Shown here piece by piece: positions 1-9,342 of a DNA stretch of 64,000 nt (the first letter of the stretch is position 1; the number at the start of each line of letters is the position of its first letter). The DNA is from Acetobacter sp. 46_36. GTDB lineage: Bacteria; Pseudomonadota; Alphaproteobacteria; RF32; CAG-239. A program made the position numbers and the translations under genes. The DNA is taken from positions 124,001-188,000 of the forward strand of contig MNTT01000015.1 of assembly GCA_001917135.1 (NCBI GenBank). Reading direction: 5' to 3'. Below the pieces are notes generated by a model. It was not told the DNA's origin and searched no databases. It saw only the letters and a program-made list of their open reading frames with translations.

Positions 1-3
1 GAC

Positions 4-645
4 TTACTGCCTGTTAATCAGGACAATCTCAACGCGGCGGTTCTGTTCTCTGCCGGCCGCTGTCGCATTGGACGCAATCGGATTTGAAGAACCATAACCG
101 TTTGAAACGATTCTGTTACCGTTAACGCCCCTTAAACGCAGATAATTCGAAATAGAGTTTGCACGCATCAGCGACAATGAATTATTTGTTGCCGCACTGC
201 CGGTGCTGTCCGTATAGCCGTTAACCTGAACCATCGTCTTGCTGTATTCGTTAATCACTTTGGCAATCGAATTCAAAACCGGCTGAAAAGCTGGCTTAAT
301 ATTGGCATCGTTACTGTCAAACGTAATATTTCCCGGCATAATCAGATAAATCTGCCCGTTAGCTTCCTGAACCTGAACGCCCGTATTCAACAGCTCCTGT
401 CTCAGTTTGCGTGCCTGCACATCCATATACGCCCCTGTTCCGGCGCCTGCTGCAGCACCGACGCCCGCTCCGATTAAAGCACCTTTTTCACCGCCGGCCA
501 GCGCTCCGATTCCCGCTCCGGCCAACGCTCCGATTCCCGTTCCCCATGCCGTTTTGGAAACCTTGCTTTCTCCTGTATAGGGATCCGTCGCACACGCTGT
601 CAGCATAGAAACGGCTAACAAGCTGCAAATAAATGTTTTTTTCAT
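4..645 (-). CDS. OmpA-family outer-membrane lipoprotein (YiaD-like)
   Basis: The 213-aa protein has a lipoprotein signal peptide with lipobox LTAC (Cys18). A Gly/Ala-rich glycine-zipper stretch follows at about residues 35-75 (repeats of GALAGAGIGALAG type). The C-terminal OmpA/MotB peptidoglycan-binding domain (about 100-213) shows GYTDSTG, an SNGYGSSNP segment and the terminal NRRVEI. The order matches E. coli YiaD-type proteins, which anchor a membrane to murein. The gene is complete and probably monocistronic. The family is firm; the exact role is not known from sequence. Confidence 0.9.
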   Translation of the reverse strand: MKKTFICSLLAVSMLTACATDPYTGESKVSKTAWGTGIGALAGAGIGALAGGEKGALIGAGVGAAAGAGTGAYMDVQARKLRQELLNTGVQVQEANGQIYLIMPGNITFDSNDANIKPAFQPVLNSIAKVINEYSKTMVQVNGYTDSTGSAATNNSLSLMRANSISNYLRLRGVNGNRIVSNGYGSSNPIASNATAAGREQNRRVEIVLINRQ

Positions 646-711
646 AAAATCACCTCATGTCAAAAAGTTATTTTCTTTTTGATTATATAGGCGCGACTGC
701 TTAAAATACTC

Positions 712-1374
712 TTAACGTTTAATCAGCTTTTTGACCACATACCGGATAATAAGCAGCAGATACAAAGCTCCAAGCCCCCAAATCAGCCAAGTCTTCAATT
801 CCCTGTCGCTGATAGCTTTGGTGATTTCATTCACATTCAAAGCACTTCCCGCAACTTTAATGCCGTCCGTCGGTTTTTCGTGCAAAATATTGACCACATA
901 CTGATAATCCGGATTCAAAAAATCAAAATTAAGAATCAAATCTTTTCCATACGGCACAACTTTTGCCGTTATGGCATTAGTCGTCTCATCATTGTCAAGA
1001 TTATAATGCTGCATAAGCGCCTCTTTCGGAACTTCTATCCGAATAGGATCATGCCCGATATGAGAAACGTCAGTTCCTGACAAGGCCTGTTCTCCCTGAT
1101 TATACAAATAGACCTTTGTCAAATACAGGTCTTTGTATTTTTTTCCCTTTACGTCAACAGCATATTCATTGGTATTGCTGGAAGAAATCAGTTTGACCGT
1201 ATTGGTTTCATAACGCAAAATCGGCCGGCTGATATAAAACTGGTAATACCCCAGGGCAATCGCCGAAACGGCAAGGATAAACGCCCCGGTCGGGCTGGTC
1301 CAAAAATTCCAGATGCTCTCAAACGTATCCCTGAAAAAACGGCGTTCCTTAACTTTCTCCTGATGCGTAAACAT
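712..1374 (-). CDS. membrane protein of unknown function, two TM segments
   Basis: The 220-aa product has an N-terminal TM segment (about residues 25-45, after a charged start) and a second near the C-terminus (LIWGLGALYLLLIIRYVV) followed by a basic tail. Between them lies a roughly 140-residue extracytoplasmic domain rich in beta-type sequence. The start at 1374 is chosen because GGAGG lies 7 nt upstream; the frame runs open further upstream to 1554 without a comparable site and into the typA terminator. I recognise no family. It lies downstream of typA but beyond that gene's terminator, so it is probably a separate unit. Confidence 0.7.
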   Translation of the reverse strand: MFTHQEKVKERRFFRDTFESIWNFWTSPTGAFILAVSAIALGYYQFYISRPILRYETNTVKLISSSNTNEYAVDVKGKKYKDLYLTKVYLYNQGEQALSGTDVSHIGHDPIRIEVPKEALMQHYNLDNDETTNAITAKVVPYGKDLILNFDFLNPDYQYVVNILHEKPTDGIKVAGSALNVNEITKAISDRELKTWLIWGLGALYLLLIIRYVVKKLIKR

Positions 1375-1510
1375 AAAGCCTCCTTCCATACATCTCCACA
1401 AATATATGCTCAAAACCGCATATTTAAAGCACCGGAAGCCCGCTTTCGCTGCCCCTGGCATCAACCGGCCTATCCAACCGCTGTTAGCTGATACTGATGC
1501 CGCCGGCAAA

Positions 1511-1551
1511 AACAATGCCGCTTTCTCTATAGAAAGCGGCATTGTTACCTG
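1511..1551 (-). terminator. intrinsic terminator of typA
   Basis: A perfect 16-bp hairpin (arms 1511-1526 and 1531-1546, loop CTAT) lies directly after the typA stop. On the minus strand it is followed by a T run (RC of 1506-1512). Confidence 0.85.
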
Positions 1552-1563
1552 CACAATAGAATA

Positions 1564-3378
1564 TTACAAAGCTTCGTTCCGAGAACGCTTGCGCAAAATC
1601 GGATCCAAAATCTTTTTGCGCAACCGCAGCGACTTCGGTGTAACTTCAAGCAGTTCGTCCTGCTGAATATAAGATAACGCCTGCTCCAGAGAAAGTTTCC
1701 GCGGCGGAATCAAGTCAATCGCCTCATCCTTCCCCGCCGCCCGAATATTCGTCAGCTGTTTCGACTTGGTCGGATTAACTTCCAAATCATTGGACTTCGT
1801 ATGCTCGCCGATAATCATACCGACATAAACCGGGCTGTTGTGCTCAATAAACATCGGTCCGCGATCTTGCAGTTTCCACAGGGAGTAGGCTACGGCCGTA
1901 CCGTTTTCGCTCGAAATTAAAACACCGTTGCGATGGCTTTCAATCTCGCCTTTATACGGTTCATACGCAAAGAAAATCCTGTTCATGACGCCGGTACCCC
2001 GCGTATCTGTCAAAAACTCGGAATGATAGCCGATAAGCCCTCTTGACGGCGCATGAAAAATCAAACGCGTTTTATTGCCGACCTGCGACGGAATCATTTC
2101 CATAAGTTCCGCTTTACGCTGGCTCAGTTTTTCGACCACCGTGCCGGAAAACTCATCGTCAACGTCAATAACGACTTCTTCAACCGGCTCCAGCAGATTG
2201 CCGCTCTCATCTTTATGAAACAGAACCTTCGGCCGGGAAATAGACAATTCAAACCCTTCACGGCGCATCGTTTCAATCAAAACGCCGAGCTGTAACTCGC
2301 CGCGCCCGGCTACTTCAAATGCGTCGGTGGTTTCCGTACGAGAAATTTTCAGCGCAATATTGCACTCTGCTTCTTTCTGCAGTCTATCCCAAATCATACG
2401 CGACGTAACCTTGTCGCCCTCGCGCCCGGCCAGCGGCGAATCATTAACCGAAAAAGTCATTGCCAGCGTCGGCGGGTCAATCGGCTGCGCCTCAATCGCT
2501 TCCGTAACTTCCGGCGCGCAAATCGTATCGGCAACGGTGCCTTTGACAATGCCGGCCACCGCCACGATATCACCCGCATGCGCTTCGTTCAAAGCAACTC
2601 TCTCCAGCCCCTTATAAGCCATAATCTTCGTAATACGTGTTCTTTCGACCTCGCCGCTATCGTTAATAACCTTAACCGCATCATTAACTTTCAAAATGCC
2701 GCTGTGAATCTTACCTGTCAGAATACGTCCCACAAACTTGTCTGCCTCCAGTGTCGTCGCAAGCATTGAAAACGGCTTGTCTTTTTCACAGACCGGCTCG
2801 GGCACATAAGACAAAATCAGTTCAAACAACGGCGTCAGGTCTTTTTTCTCGTCGCTCAGTTCTTTTACCGCCCAGCCGTTGCGCCCCGATGCATACAATA
2901 CCGGAAAATCAAGCTGCGCATCATTCGCATCCAAACTGACAAACAAATCAAAAATTTCATCCAAGACTTCATCGGGGCGCGCATCCTGTTTATCCGCCTT
3001 ATTAATGACGACAATCGGCTTCAACCCGATTTTCAGAGCTTTTCCCAAAACAAATTTCGTTTGCGGCATCGGCCCTTCCGAAGCGTCAACCAACAGAACA
3101 ACCCCGTCCACCATCGACAGGATACGCTCGACCTCGCCGCCGAAATCCGCGTGTCCGGGAGTATCGACAATGTTAATATGCGTTCCGCTCCAATCCACGG
3201 CCGTACATTTAGAAAGGATGGTAATTCCTCTTTCCCTTTCCAAATCATTGCTGTCCATAACGCAGTCTGCAACTTTCTGATTGTCCCGGAATGTCCCGCT
3301 CTGGCGCAATAGCCCGTCAACAAGCGTCGTCTTGCCATGGTCAACGTGGGCAATAATGGCAATATTTCTAATATTCAT
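1564..3378 (-). CDS. typA: ribosome-associated GTPase TypA/BipA
   Basis: This 604-aa translational GTPase has the family's normal length. G1 is AHVDHGKT (residues 10-17), G3 is DTPGHADF and G4 is NKAD. Domain II, EF-G-like domains III and V and the TypA-specific C-terminal domain follow. TypA/BipA acts on ribosomes in 50S assembly and in stress or cold adaptation. It starts at ATG 3378 and ends at a strong terminator. About 240 bp separates it from the gene upstream, so it probably has its own promoter. Confidence 0.97.
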   Translation of the reverse strand: MNIRNIAIIAHVDHGKTTLVDGLLRQSGTFRDNQKVADCVMDSNDLERERGITILSKCTAVDWSGTHINIVDTPGHADFGGEVERILSMVDGVVLLVDASEGPMPQTKFVLGKALKIGLKPIVVINKADKQDARPDEVLDEIFDLFVSLDANDAQLDFPVLYASGRNGWAVKELSDEKKDLTPLFELILSYVPEPVCEKDKPFSMLATTLEADKFVGRILTGKIHSGILKVNDAVKVINDSGEVERTRITKIMAYKGLERVALNEAHAGDIVAVAGIVKGTVADTICAPEVTEAIEAQPIDPPTLAMTFSVNDSPLAGREGDKVTSRMIWDRLQKEAECNIALKISRTETTDAFEVAGRGELQLGVLIETMRREGFELSISRPKVLFHKDESGNLLEPVEEVVIDVDDEFSGTVVEKLSQRKAELMEMIPSQVGNKTRLIFHAPSRGLIGYHSEFLTDTRGTGVMNRIFFAYEPYKGEIESHRNGVLISSENGTAVAYSLWKLQDRGPMFIEHNSPVYVGMIIGEHTKSNDLEVNPTKSKQLTNIRAAGKDEAIDLIPPRKLSLEQALSYIQQDELLEVTPKSLRLRKKILDPILRKRSRNEAL

Positions 3379-3622
3379 GCTCTGTTTGTTCCTTAAAAAA
3401 AGCCCCTAAAACAAGCTTAAAGGCAAATTCTTGCTATAAATTTCCCTCTTTATAGCAAAAAAAATTTAAATAGCAACCCCCTGCCGCAAAAAAACTGTCG
3501 CAGATTGCCTCTGTCGATATGCATCGTCTCAATCTCCCCCTGTCAGAAACGCCCATCATATCTCTGGTACTTATGCCCGTCTTCTATCCTGCATTTCCTC
3601 CCGCAACAGCCGTATCGGCGCA

Positions 3623-5968
3623 TCAACGGTTAAGGTTTTCTTCCCCGTCATAGTAAAATATGTCGCCTATGTCTGCGTTTTTCTTCGTTTCAGCAATATT
3701 TCCCGCCGAATATAACATTGTCTGTACCCCTTTTTCCCTGATTTTCCGGACATTCTCCGCATGGGTGCGGGCAAACTCCAAATTCATCGTTACCAGCCTG
3801 TAACCCTTTTCCAAAACCAGTTCAAAATCTTTGTTATTTTGAATATTATATGCAATATAAGGAAATCCTTCCTTCTCCGCCTGACTATATTTTTCCGGAG
3901 AAAACACTTCCACCACCATACGATTTTTCACAGGAGCAAACATCTTCGCCAAAAGCCCAAAATCATCAATTTTATCCGTAACCAGATAAACTCCAGGGTG
4001 TTTAGCAAAAAAAGCAAGAATATCCATATCTGCCAAAAAAGTATGGATACCCCCCCCGGTATATAAGGGCAATATACTGCTTAAATCCAGCTTAGACAAT
4101 CCCTGATTTGGACTTGCCCCGGCCAATTCTGCCAGACGAAACCAGTCATGAGCGGCAACAATTCTGTCATCAGCCGTCTTCAGCAAATCCAGCTCTATAT
4201 ATTTATATCCTCTCTCTGCCGAAGCGGTTATCGCCTCAAGAGTGTTAAGATAACGTTCTCCTTTAACTTTTCCCCCTGCGTGCGCAATCAGCTTTTCCCG
4301 CAGCGGCACCTTAAGCAGGCTCAGCCCGTTGCTGAAAGGCGACGGAAACATTTTCTCTTTCTGCCACAATTTCTGATAAAAGCGGTCTATTTTGGAAAAC
4401 GTTTCTTCCTGCTGTTCATAAGTCTGCCTCTCGGCCAAAGTCTTGTCTGTCCCGAACAATGACGTTCCCATCCCCGCTTTTCGCCGCGGCAAATCAAAAC
4501 CGGCTATTTCCAGCACCGTCGGAAATACATCCGTCTGATTAAAGCTTCTATTTAAATTTATGCCGTTCAGCAAATGTGTCGGAAGGTTAAAAAACGCATT
4601 ATACAACCCGCCGCCTGCCTCCACCCCGGCTCCCATCCGCTTATGGTCAGCCAAAATTACCAGCGTGGTATTGTCATAAAAGTCCTGTTTTTTAAACCAT
4701 GCAATAAAATCGTTGATATTGGCAACCGTCGCTTCCCTGATTTCGGCATCGTCCCGATAAAAAGGATTATCTCCGCGATGTAAATCAAGCGTAAACATCA
4801 CCGCCAAAAACGGAGTTCCCTTATCCAGTCCGGCAATTTTTTCCTTAAACAGTTCAAATACCGGCTTATCGTTCACGCCCCACCAATACTTTCCCCGTTC
4901 ATACGCAGGCGTACCCTTGAATGCGTCCAAATCATAAACGTTTTCTTTCTTAAAGCCATGTTCATACAAAAACTTTGCCGTTCCCGAAAAATCCAGTCCG
5001 CCGCCTTGGATAAACAAATTTTGATAACCGTTTTCTGCCGTCATATCGCCTAAAAAGCGTATATTCGGCGTCAAAAAATCAAAATCCTGCCCGGCATAAT
5101 TTGAAATCATTAATATCCGGTCTTTCTTTTCGTTATATTTCAGCTTGTCAAACAAAGCATAGCGGAAAAAGTCAGACAAATAATGAATATGCGTCCCCGT
5201 AAATGCGGAAAACAAGGCGCCCTGCGTCCATCGCTGAGCATACCCTTCCGTAAAATCTGCAAATTTAACCGCATCTTTATCGTCAATATATACCCCCCCC
5301 TGTACACCAGGTGTTACAAACTTTTTTTCCAGCGATTCTCCGAAAACGATAATCACGTTCCGCCTCTTTTCCGGTTTCAATTCAGGATTGCCGACATAGA
5401 CATATTCCCGGGCATAAAAATCCGTTTCCTGAAAATCAAAGCCGGACATAACCAGCCGTTCACACCCGTTAACGCGAATAACGATAAAGACCACCGGCAA
5501 AAATAACAGCAGCGTAAAAGTAACTGCCGCACGGCTGAAATTGCGCCACTGGTTCAGCAGATAAAAAGCAAACAAGATAATATAAAGGACATACTGTTCA
5601 TCGGTTTTTAACGGCAGGCAGTAATTGATAACGCCCCATAATCCTGCCAGATATAGCGCAAAAAATAACCGGTTGCAAAACAGCACTTTCGCTTTGGCAT
5701 ATTTCTTAACCGCATACAGCAGCAGCCAGGTTAAAGCAATGGGCAGCGCAAGGCAATATCCGACAATTTCAAATATCAGCCTTTGCTCAATTCCGTCGGC
5801 TGTCCCCGACTGCGCAAAAAATATCAGTTGCGGAAGACTGACCGTTCCCCAGGTATGTTTGGTATACAGACAGCAACTGATAACAAAAAGAACCGCCCAA
5901 AGAAACACTGCATTAAAAACCGCCCCTAGGGCATTGCCGCTTTTACGCATATAGTCCAGCAGTTTCAT
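3623..5968 (-). CDS. LTA-synthase-like phosphoglycerol transferase fused to a GDPD-like domain
   Basis: The 781-aa protein has an N-terminal membrane region (about 4-5 TM segments, residues 15-170). An alkaline-phosphatase/sulfatase-superfamily domain follows at about 200-480 (VIIVFGESLEKKF, a candidate nucleophile region RWTQGALFSAFTG, and LADHKRMGAG). The C-terminal GDPD-like domain (about 556-781) has AHAGG...LNTLEA, YIELDLLKT and AAHDW. The first part resembles LtaS/OpgB enzymes, which move phosphoglycerol onto periplasmic or surface glycans. The second resembles glycerophosphodiester phosphodiesterases, but with HAGG replacing HRG. Two G8 tracts lie in frame, near residues 223 and 638. 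Only 6 bp separate it from the kinase gene upstream, so it is probably cotranscribed with it. Its activity is inferred. Confidence 0.85.
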   Translation of the reverse strand: MKLLDYMRKSGNALGAVFNAVFLWAVLFVISCCLYTKHTWGTVSLPQLIFFAQSGTADGIEQRLIFEIVGYCLALPIALTWLLLYAVKKYAKAKVLFCNRLFFALYLAGLWGVINYCLPLKTDEQYVLYIILFAFYLLNQWRNFSRAAVTFTLLLFLPVVFIVIRVNGCERLVMSGFDFQETDFYAREYVYVGNPELKPEKRRNVIIVFGESLEKKFVTPGVQGGVYIDDKDAVKFADFTEGYAQRWTQGALFSAFTGTHIHYLSDFFRYALFDKLKYNEKKDRILMISNYAGQDFDFLTPNIRFLGDMTAENGYQNLFIQGGGLDFSGTAKFLYEHGFKKENVYDLDAFKGTPAYERGKYWWGVNDKPVFELFKEKIAGLDKGTPFLAVMFTLDLHRGDNPFYRDDAEIREATVANINDFIAWFKKQDFYDNTTLVILADHKRMGAGVEAGGGLYNAFFNLPTHLLNGINLNRSFNQTDVFPTVLEIAGFDLPRRKAGMGTSLFGTDKTLAERQTYEQQEETFSKIDRFYQKLWQKEKMFPSPFSNGLSLLKVPLREKLIAHAGGKVKGERYLNTLEAITASAERGYKYIELDLLKTADDRIVAAHDWFRLAELAGASPNQGLSKLDLSSILPLYTGGGIHTFLADMDILAFFAKHPGVYLVTDKIDDFGLLAKMFAPVKNRMVVEVFSPEKYSQAEKEGFPYIAYNIQNNKDFELVLEKGYRLVTMNLEFARTHAENVRKIREKGVQTMLYSAGNIAETKKNADIGDIFYYDGEENLNR
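4050..4057 (-). repeat. G8 tract inside the GDPD-like domain
   Basis: Eight consecutive C on the plus strand (G8 in the coding strand) encode the Gly run in YTGGGIH, about residue 638 of the fusion protein. Slippage by one base would truncate the GDPD domain and leave the transferase intact. Confidence 0.9.
5293..5300 (-). repeat. G8 tract early in the transferase domain
   Basis: Eight consecutive C on the plus strand (G8 in the coding strand) span the codons for VQGGVY, about residue 223. Slippage here would remove both catalytic domains. Confidence 0.9.
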
Positions 5969-5974
5969 ACCGTT

Positions 5975-6991
5975 TTAAGCCCTCTTTCCGTACTGCACCA
6001 ATTTATTGCGGACAAATCCGCGCAGGGAAACTTCCGGCCTTGCACCGTAGTGCCCGATAATCTCCGATGCGGCAATGCTGCCGATAATGGCACACGTTCC
6101 CAGGCTTCGTCCTTTGGACATCCCGTACAGAAAACCAGCCGCATATAAATCCCCGGCTCCCGTCGAATCAACAACCTCATCGATTTTTTCCGCCTCGACA
6201 AATATCTTTATACGGTTCTTGACGATGACGGAACCGCGGGAATCCCGCGTAATAGCAGAAAGCTCCACAATATCCTTCAACTGCTCCAACGTCTCCATAA
6301 AATCAGTCTGATTAAACAGGGTCAATATCTCCTCCTCATTTGCAAAAAGGATATCGACATGAGTTTTAACCATATCCATCAATTCCTCCCGGTGTCGTTT
6401 GACACACGCCGCGTCAGACAGGGCAAATGCTACCTGCCGGTTATAGCGGTGCGCAATATCCGCCGCTTTTTTTACCGCCTCTTTCGACTGTTCGTCATCC
6501 CATAAATACCCCTCAATAAAAATAACGTTTGCCGAACGGATTAAACTCTCGTCAATATCATCAACCGTCAGCCGGCTGGAGGCTCCGAGGTAAGTAAACA
6601 TGGAACGCGTTGCATCCGGCGTTACCAGAACAATGCTGCGCCCTGTCGCCGGCCCTTCAAACAACGGTTCCGTAAAATAATCGATTCCCGCCGCAGCCAC
6701 CTGACGTTTGAAAACCTGTCCCAGTTCATCGTCATGCACCTTGCCGATAAAAGCACAATCCGCCCCCAGCGAAGCCAGACCAGCAACTGTATTTGCCGCC
6801 GAACCGCCGGAAACTTCCCCTTCGGGAATAATGTCCCGGTATATTTCGCCCGCTTCCCTTGCACCCAACAGCGTCATGCTGCCTTTGTTCAAACCCCGCT
6901 CCGTCAAAAAACCGTCGCCGACTTTTGCCAGCACATCGACAATTGCATTCCCAATTCCCAGAACATCATAAATAATTTCATCTTTTTGCAT
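5975..6991 (-). CDS. PfkB-family kinase, adenosine kinase type
   Basis: The 338-aa protein is a ribokinase/PfkB-fold sugar kinase. It has GNAIVDV near the N-terminus, the substrate-binding GGSAANT (about 61-67) and the C-terminal signature DSTGAGDLYAAGF with its catalytic Asp (about 290). This arrangement is typical of bacterial adenosine or nucleoside kinases (adenosine + ATP to AMP), although substrate cannot be fixed from sequence. It begins at ATG 6991 and the phosphoglycerol-transferase gene follows 6 bp after it, suggesting one transcript. Confidence 0.88.
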   Translation of the reverse strand: MQKDEIIYDVLGIGNAIVDVLAKVGDGFLTERGLNKGSMTLLGAREAGEIYRDIIPEGEVSGGSAANTVAGLASLGADCAFIGKVHDDELGQVFKRQVAAAGIDYFTEPLFEGPATGRSIVLVTPDATRSMFTYLGASSRLTVDDIDESLIRSANVIFIEGYLWDDEQSKEAVKKAADIAHRYNRQVAFALSDAACVKRHREELMDMVKTHVDILFANEEEILTLFNQTDFMETLEQLKDIVELSAITRDSRGSVIVKNRIKIFVEAEKIDEVVDSTGAGDLYAAGFLYGMSKGRSLGTCAIIGSIAASEIIGHYGARPEVSLRGFVRNKLVQYGKRA

Positions 6992-7098
6992 AATTTCCTC
7001 TGTCGCATATTTTCCCTGTTACACGTTTTCCTGCCGCGCGTTTTCCTGCCGTACCGGCAAATTTCGATATATTATAACAAATATTTCTTACAAATGCC

Positions 7099-7620
7099 TT
7101 AAAGTTTTAAGGCTACTCCTAAAACGGCCGCAAGAATAATATAAAAAATCGGGCTTCTCTTATAAAAATAAACCATCGCAAAAAACACCGCCGCAAAAAC
7201 CCCGGAAACATAATTCGTAACGCTGAGTTTAAACAGTTCTGCCCCCGCCAGCAAAATCAAAGCTACAACTGCCGGACGTATTGCCGCCATAATTTCGCAA
7301 ACCAGCGGATTCTGCGCACAGCGCTTCAAAAGTTTGGAAATCCAGATAACAATGACCATAGACGGCAGCGCCAAACCAAACGTGGCTATAATGCCGCCCC
7401 AAACGCCCGCGGCCTGGAACCCCGCATACGTAGCCATATTGACGCCGACCGGCCCCGGCGTCGACTGGGAAACAGCTATCATATTCGTCAGTTCTTCTGC
7501 CGTAAACCAATCAAACTTTCTCGTCAGGTCAAATAAAAACGGAATGGTAACCATCCCTCCGCCGACGGCAAACAGGCCAATCTTAAAAAACTCCCAAAAA
7601 AGCACACCGTATGTCAACAT
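7099..7620 (-). CDS. chromate transporter, short-chain CHR subunit (second)
   Basis: The 173-aa membrane protein is one CHR domain. It shows the family signature FFKIGLFAVGGGMVTIPF at the N-terminus, STPGPVGVNMATYAGF, and about six hydrophobic segments. Short-chain CHR proteins are encoded as pairs and the two halves together form the transporter. GGAGG lies 5-6 nt before ATG 7620, and the start overlaps the partner's stop by 7 bp, implying coupled translation. The family exports chromate in characterised cases; the natural substrate here is unknown. Confidence 0.88.
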   Translation of the reverse strand: MLTYGVLFWEFFKIGLFAVGGGMVTIPFLFDLTRKFDWFTAEELTNMIAVSQSTPGPVGVNMATYAGFQAAGVWGGIIATFGLALPSMVIVIWISKLLKRCAQNPLVCEIMAAIRPAVVALILLAGAELFKLSVTNYVSGVFAAVFFAMVYFYKRSPIFYIILAAVLGVALKL

Positions 7621-8150
7621 TTGCTCCTCCGGTATTTCAGTATGCCGGCACCTGCCGCCAGCAGCACAACTGCAACGGCAGAAAGATGCAGCCAGAACAG
7701 CAGCGCCAAAACCGCAACAAAAATAACTGCCTGAAACTGCGTTGCCACCGCTTTTCTGAAAAGCAGGACAACCTCATTCAGGATTAACGCGATAACGCCG
7801 ATTCTAATTCCCGCAAAAGCATGAGACACTATCTGATTCTCAAACAAGGTATTTAAAATCCCCGCCAATGCCATAATAATCACCAGCGACGGCAGATTAA
7901 CCGCCAGCGTTGCGGCAATCGCTCCGCTGACACCCTGAACTTTATACCCGGTAAACGTCGCCACGTTAATGGCAATAACACCGGGAAGACACTGCCCGAC
8001 CGAATAATAGTCTATCAGTTCGTTTTCGCTGATGTAACCGCGGCGTTCGATGAGCTCTCTTCTGAACAAAGGCATCATCGCATACCCGCCGCCAAAGGTG
8101 AACAGGCCGATTTTAAAAAACGAAACAAAAATTTTCCCGCATTCTGACAT
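7614..8150 (-). CDS. chromate transporter, short-chain CHR subunit (first)
   Basis: This 178-aa CHR-domain membrane protein carries FFKIGLFTFGGGYAMMPLF and LPGVIAINVATFTGY, the homologous motifs of its downstream partner. Together they make the usual two-gene antiparallel short-chain CHR pair. It lies divergent from pntAA with 72 bp between the two starts, which must hold both promoters. Confidence 0.88.
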   Translation of the reverse strand: MSECGKIFVSFFKIGLFTFGGGYAMMPLFRRELIERRGYISENELIDYYSVGQCLPGVIAINVATFTGYKVQGVSGAIAATLAVNLPSLVIIMALAGILNTLFENQIVSHAFAGIRIGVIALILNEVVLLFRKAVATQFQAVIFVAVLALLFWLHLSAVAVVLLAAGAGILKYRRSKC

Positions 8151-8222
8151 TGATATTCTTTTGCTGCTGGTTATATATCAAACCGATAATAATGTATAAT
8201 TTCTTAAAATAAAGGTTTTTTT

Positions 8223-9332
8223 ATGATTATCGGCTCAATAAAAGAACAAAATGCTGACGAAACCAGAGTTGCCCTCGTTCCTTCCGTCGTAAAAAAACTG
8301 ACGGCAGGCGGTTTCACCGTATTGCTCGAAAACGGATTCGGGCAAAAAGCCGGATTTACCGACAAGGAATATATTTCCGCTGGAGCAAATATACGCAGCA
8401 CCCCCGGAGAAATATATGCCGAAAGCCTGTTGTTGTTGCAAATTCGGCCTCCATCGGCCGATTTTCTTGCCATGCTCACCCCAAAACAGCTGATTGCCGC
8501 CGATTTTCGCAATGCCGAACTTTCAGAACTGCCGCAAAATATAACCATTCTGCGTTTGGAGCGTGTGCCACGGACATCAGTTGCCCAAAGTATTGATATT
8601 CTCAGTGCCCAGAACACCGTCCGCGGGTACGCTGCCGCCTTATACGCTCTGGCACATTCCTCGCGTATCGCCCCGCAGCTTATGACGGCAGCAGCCTCGC
8701 TCAAAGCGGCTTCGGCACTTGTCATCGGTGCCGGCGTAACCGGCCTGCAAGCCGCCTCCGTATTCAAACGCCAAGGCTGTCGTGTCACAATCCTAGACAT
8801 AAGCCCCAATGCCGAAGAGCTCGCCAAATCCGTCGGAGCTGGTTTCTCCATGGCTCAAAGCCGGGACGAGCTTGCTGCCCTTTTAAATGGCAAAAGTTTC
8901 ATCCTTGCCGCAGCCGCAGCACCGGACGGAAATTCGCCGCAAATTATTTCCAAAGACCTGCTTCCATCGCTGCAATCCGGAACCGTCATTGTAGACACCA
9001 CTGAAAACAATGTAGAAATTCAGGAAAATCGCAAAACAACCGCAGCATACCGTTTTTATCGCAATCCCCTGGCCGAACGTCTGATGCCTCTTACCGCTTC
9101 TGAATTATGGGCCAATAATATGTATAACCTGATTAGCACCATCGCCGCACCGGGAGATTCTTTCAGCCTTAATGCCGATTATATCGTTCCGATGCTCGAC
9201 CAGTCCTTGCCGACAGCCCGTTCCGATTCAGGCAAGGACGCTCGCCGAGCTTCGCCTCAAATCCAAACGCCGGTTGGCATCTCCGCCGTGCAGACATCAG
9301 ATAAAACGGCCAACATCCCCGCCGGGTTATAG
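8223..9332 (+). CDS. pntAA: NAD(P) transhydrogenase subunit alpha, part 1
   Basis: This 369-aa soluble NAD(H)-binding domain I of proton-translocating transhydrogenase starts with the AlaDH/PNT motif IKEQNADETRVALVPS. Its Rossmann motif VIGAGVTGLQAA lies near residues 167-178. Split alpha subunits (domain I apart from the membrane part) are the Rhodospirillum-type arrangement. The enzyme couples proton entry to hydride transfer from NADH to NADP+. An AAAGG site precedes ATG 8223, and TATAAT (8195-8200) lies just upstream. pntAB follows 10 bp later. Confidence 0.95.
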   Translation: MIIGSIKEQNADETRVALVPSVVKKLTAGGFTVLLENGFGQKAGFTDKEYISAGANIRSTPGEIYAESLLLLQIRPPSADFLAMLTPKQLIAADFRNAELSELPQNITILRLERVPRTSVAQSIDILSAQNTVRGYAAALYALAHSSRIAPQLMTAAASLKAASALVIGAGVTGLQAASVFKRQGCRVTILDISPNAEELAKSVGAGFSMAQSRDELAALLNGKSFILAAAAAPDGNSPQIISKDLLPSLQSGTVIVDTTENNVEIQENRKTTAAYRFYRNPLAERLMPLTASELWANNMYNLISTIAAPGDSFSLNADYIVPMLDQSLPTARSDSGKDARRASPQIQTPVGISAVQTSDKTANIPAGL

Positions 9333-9342
9333 GAGAAAAACA

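Noticed and set aside
411..608. Plus-strand ORF of 65 aa inside the OmpA-type gene
   Set aside because: It is an antisense shadow of the Gly/Ala-rich zipper region, without ribosome site or recognisable product.
8204..8851. 215-aa minus-strand ORF opposite pntAA
   Set aside because: It is fully antisense to a well-supported gene and matches nothing I recognise.
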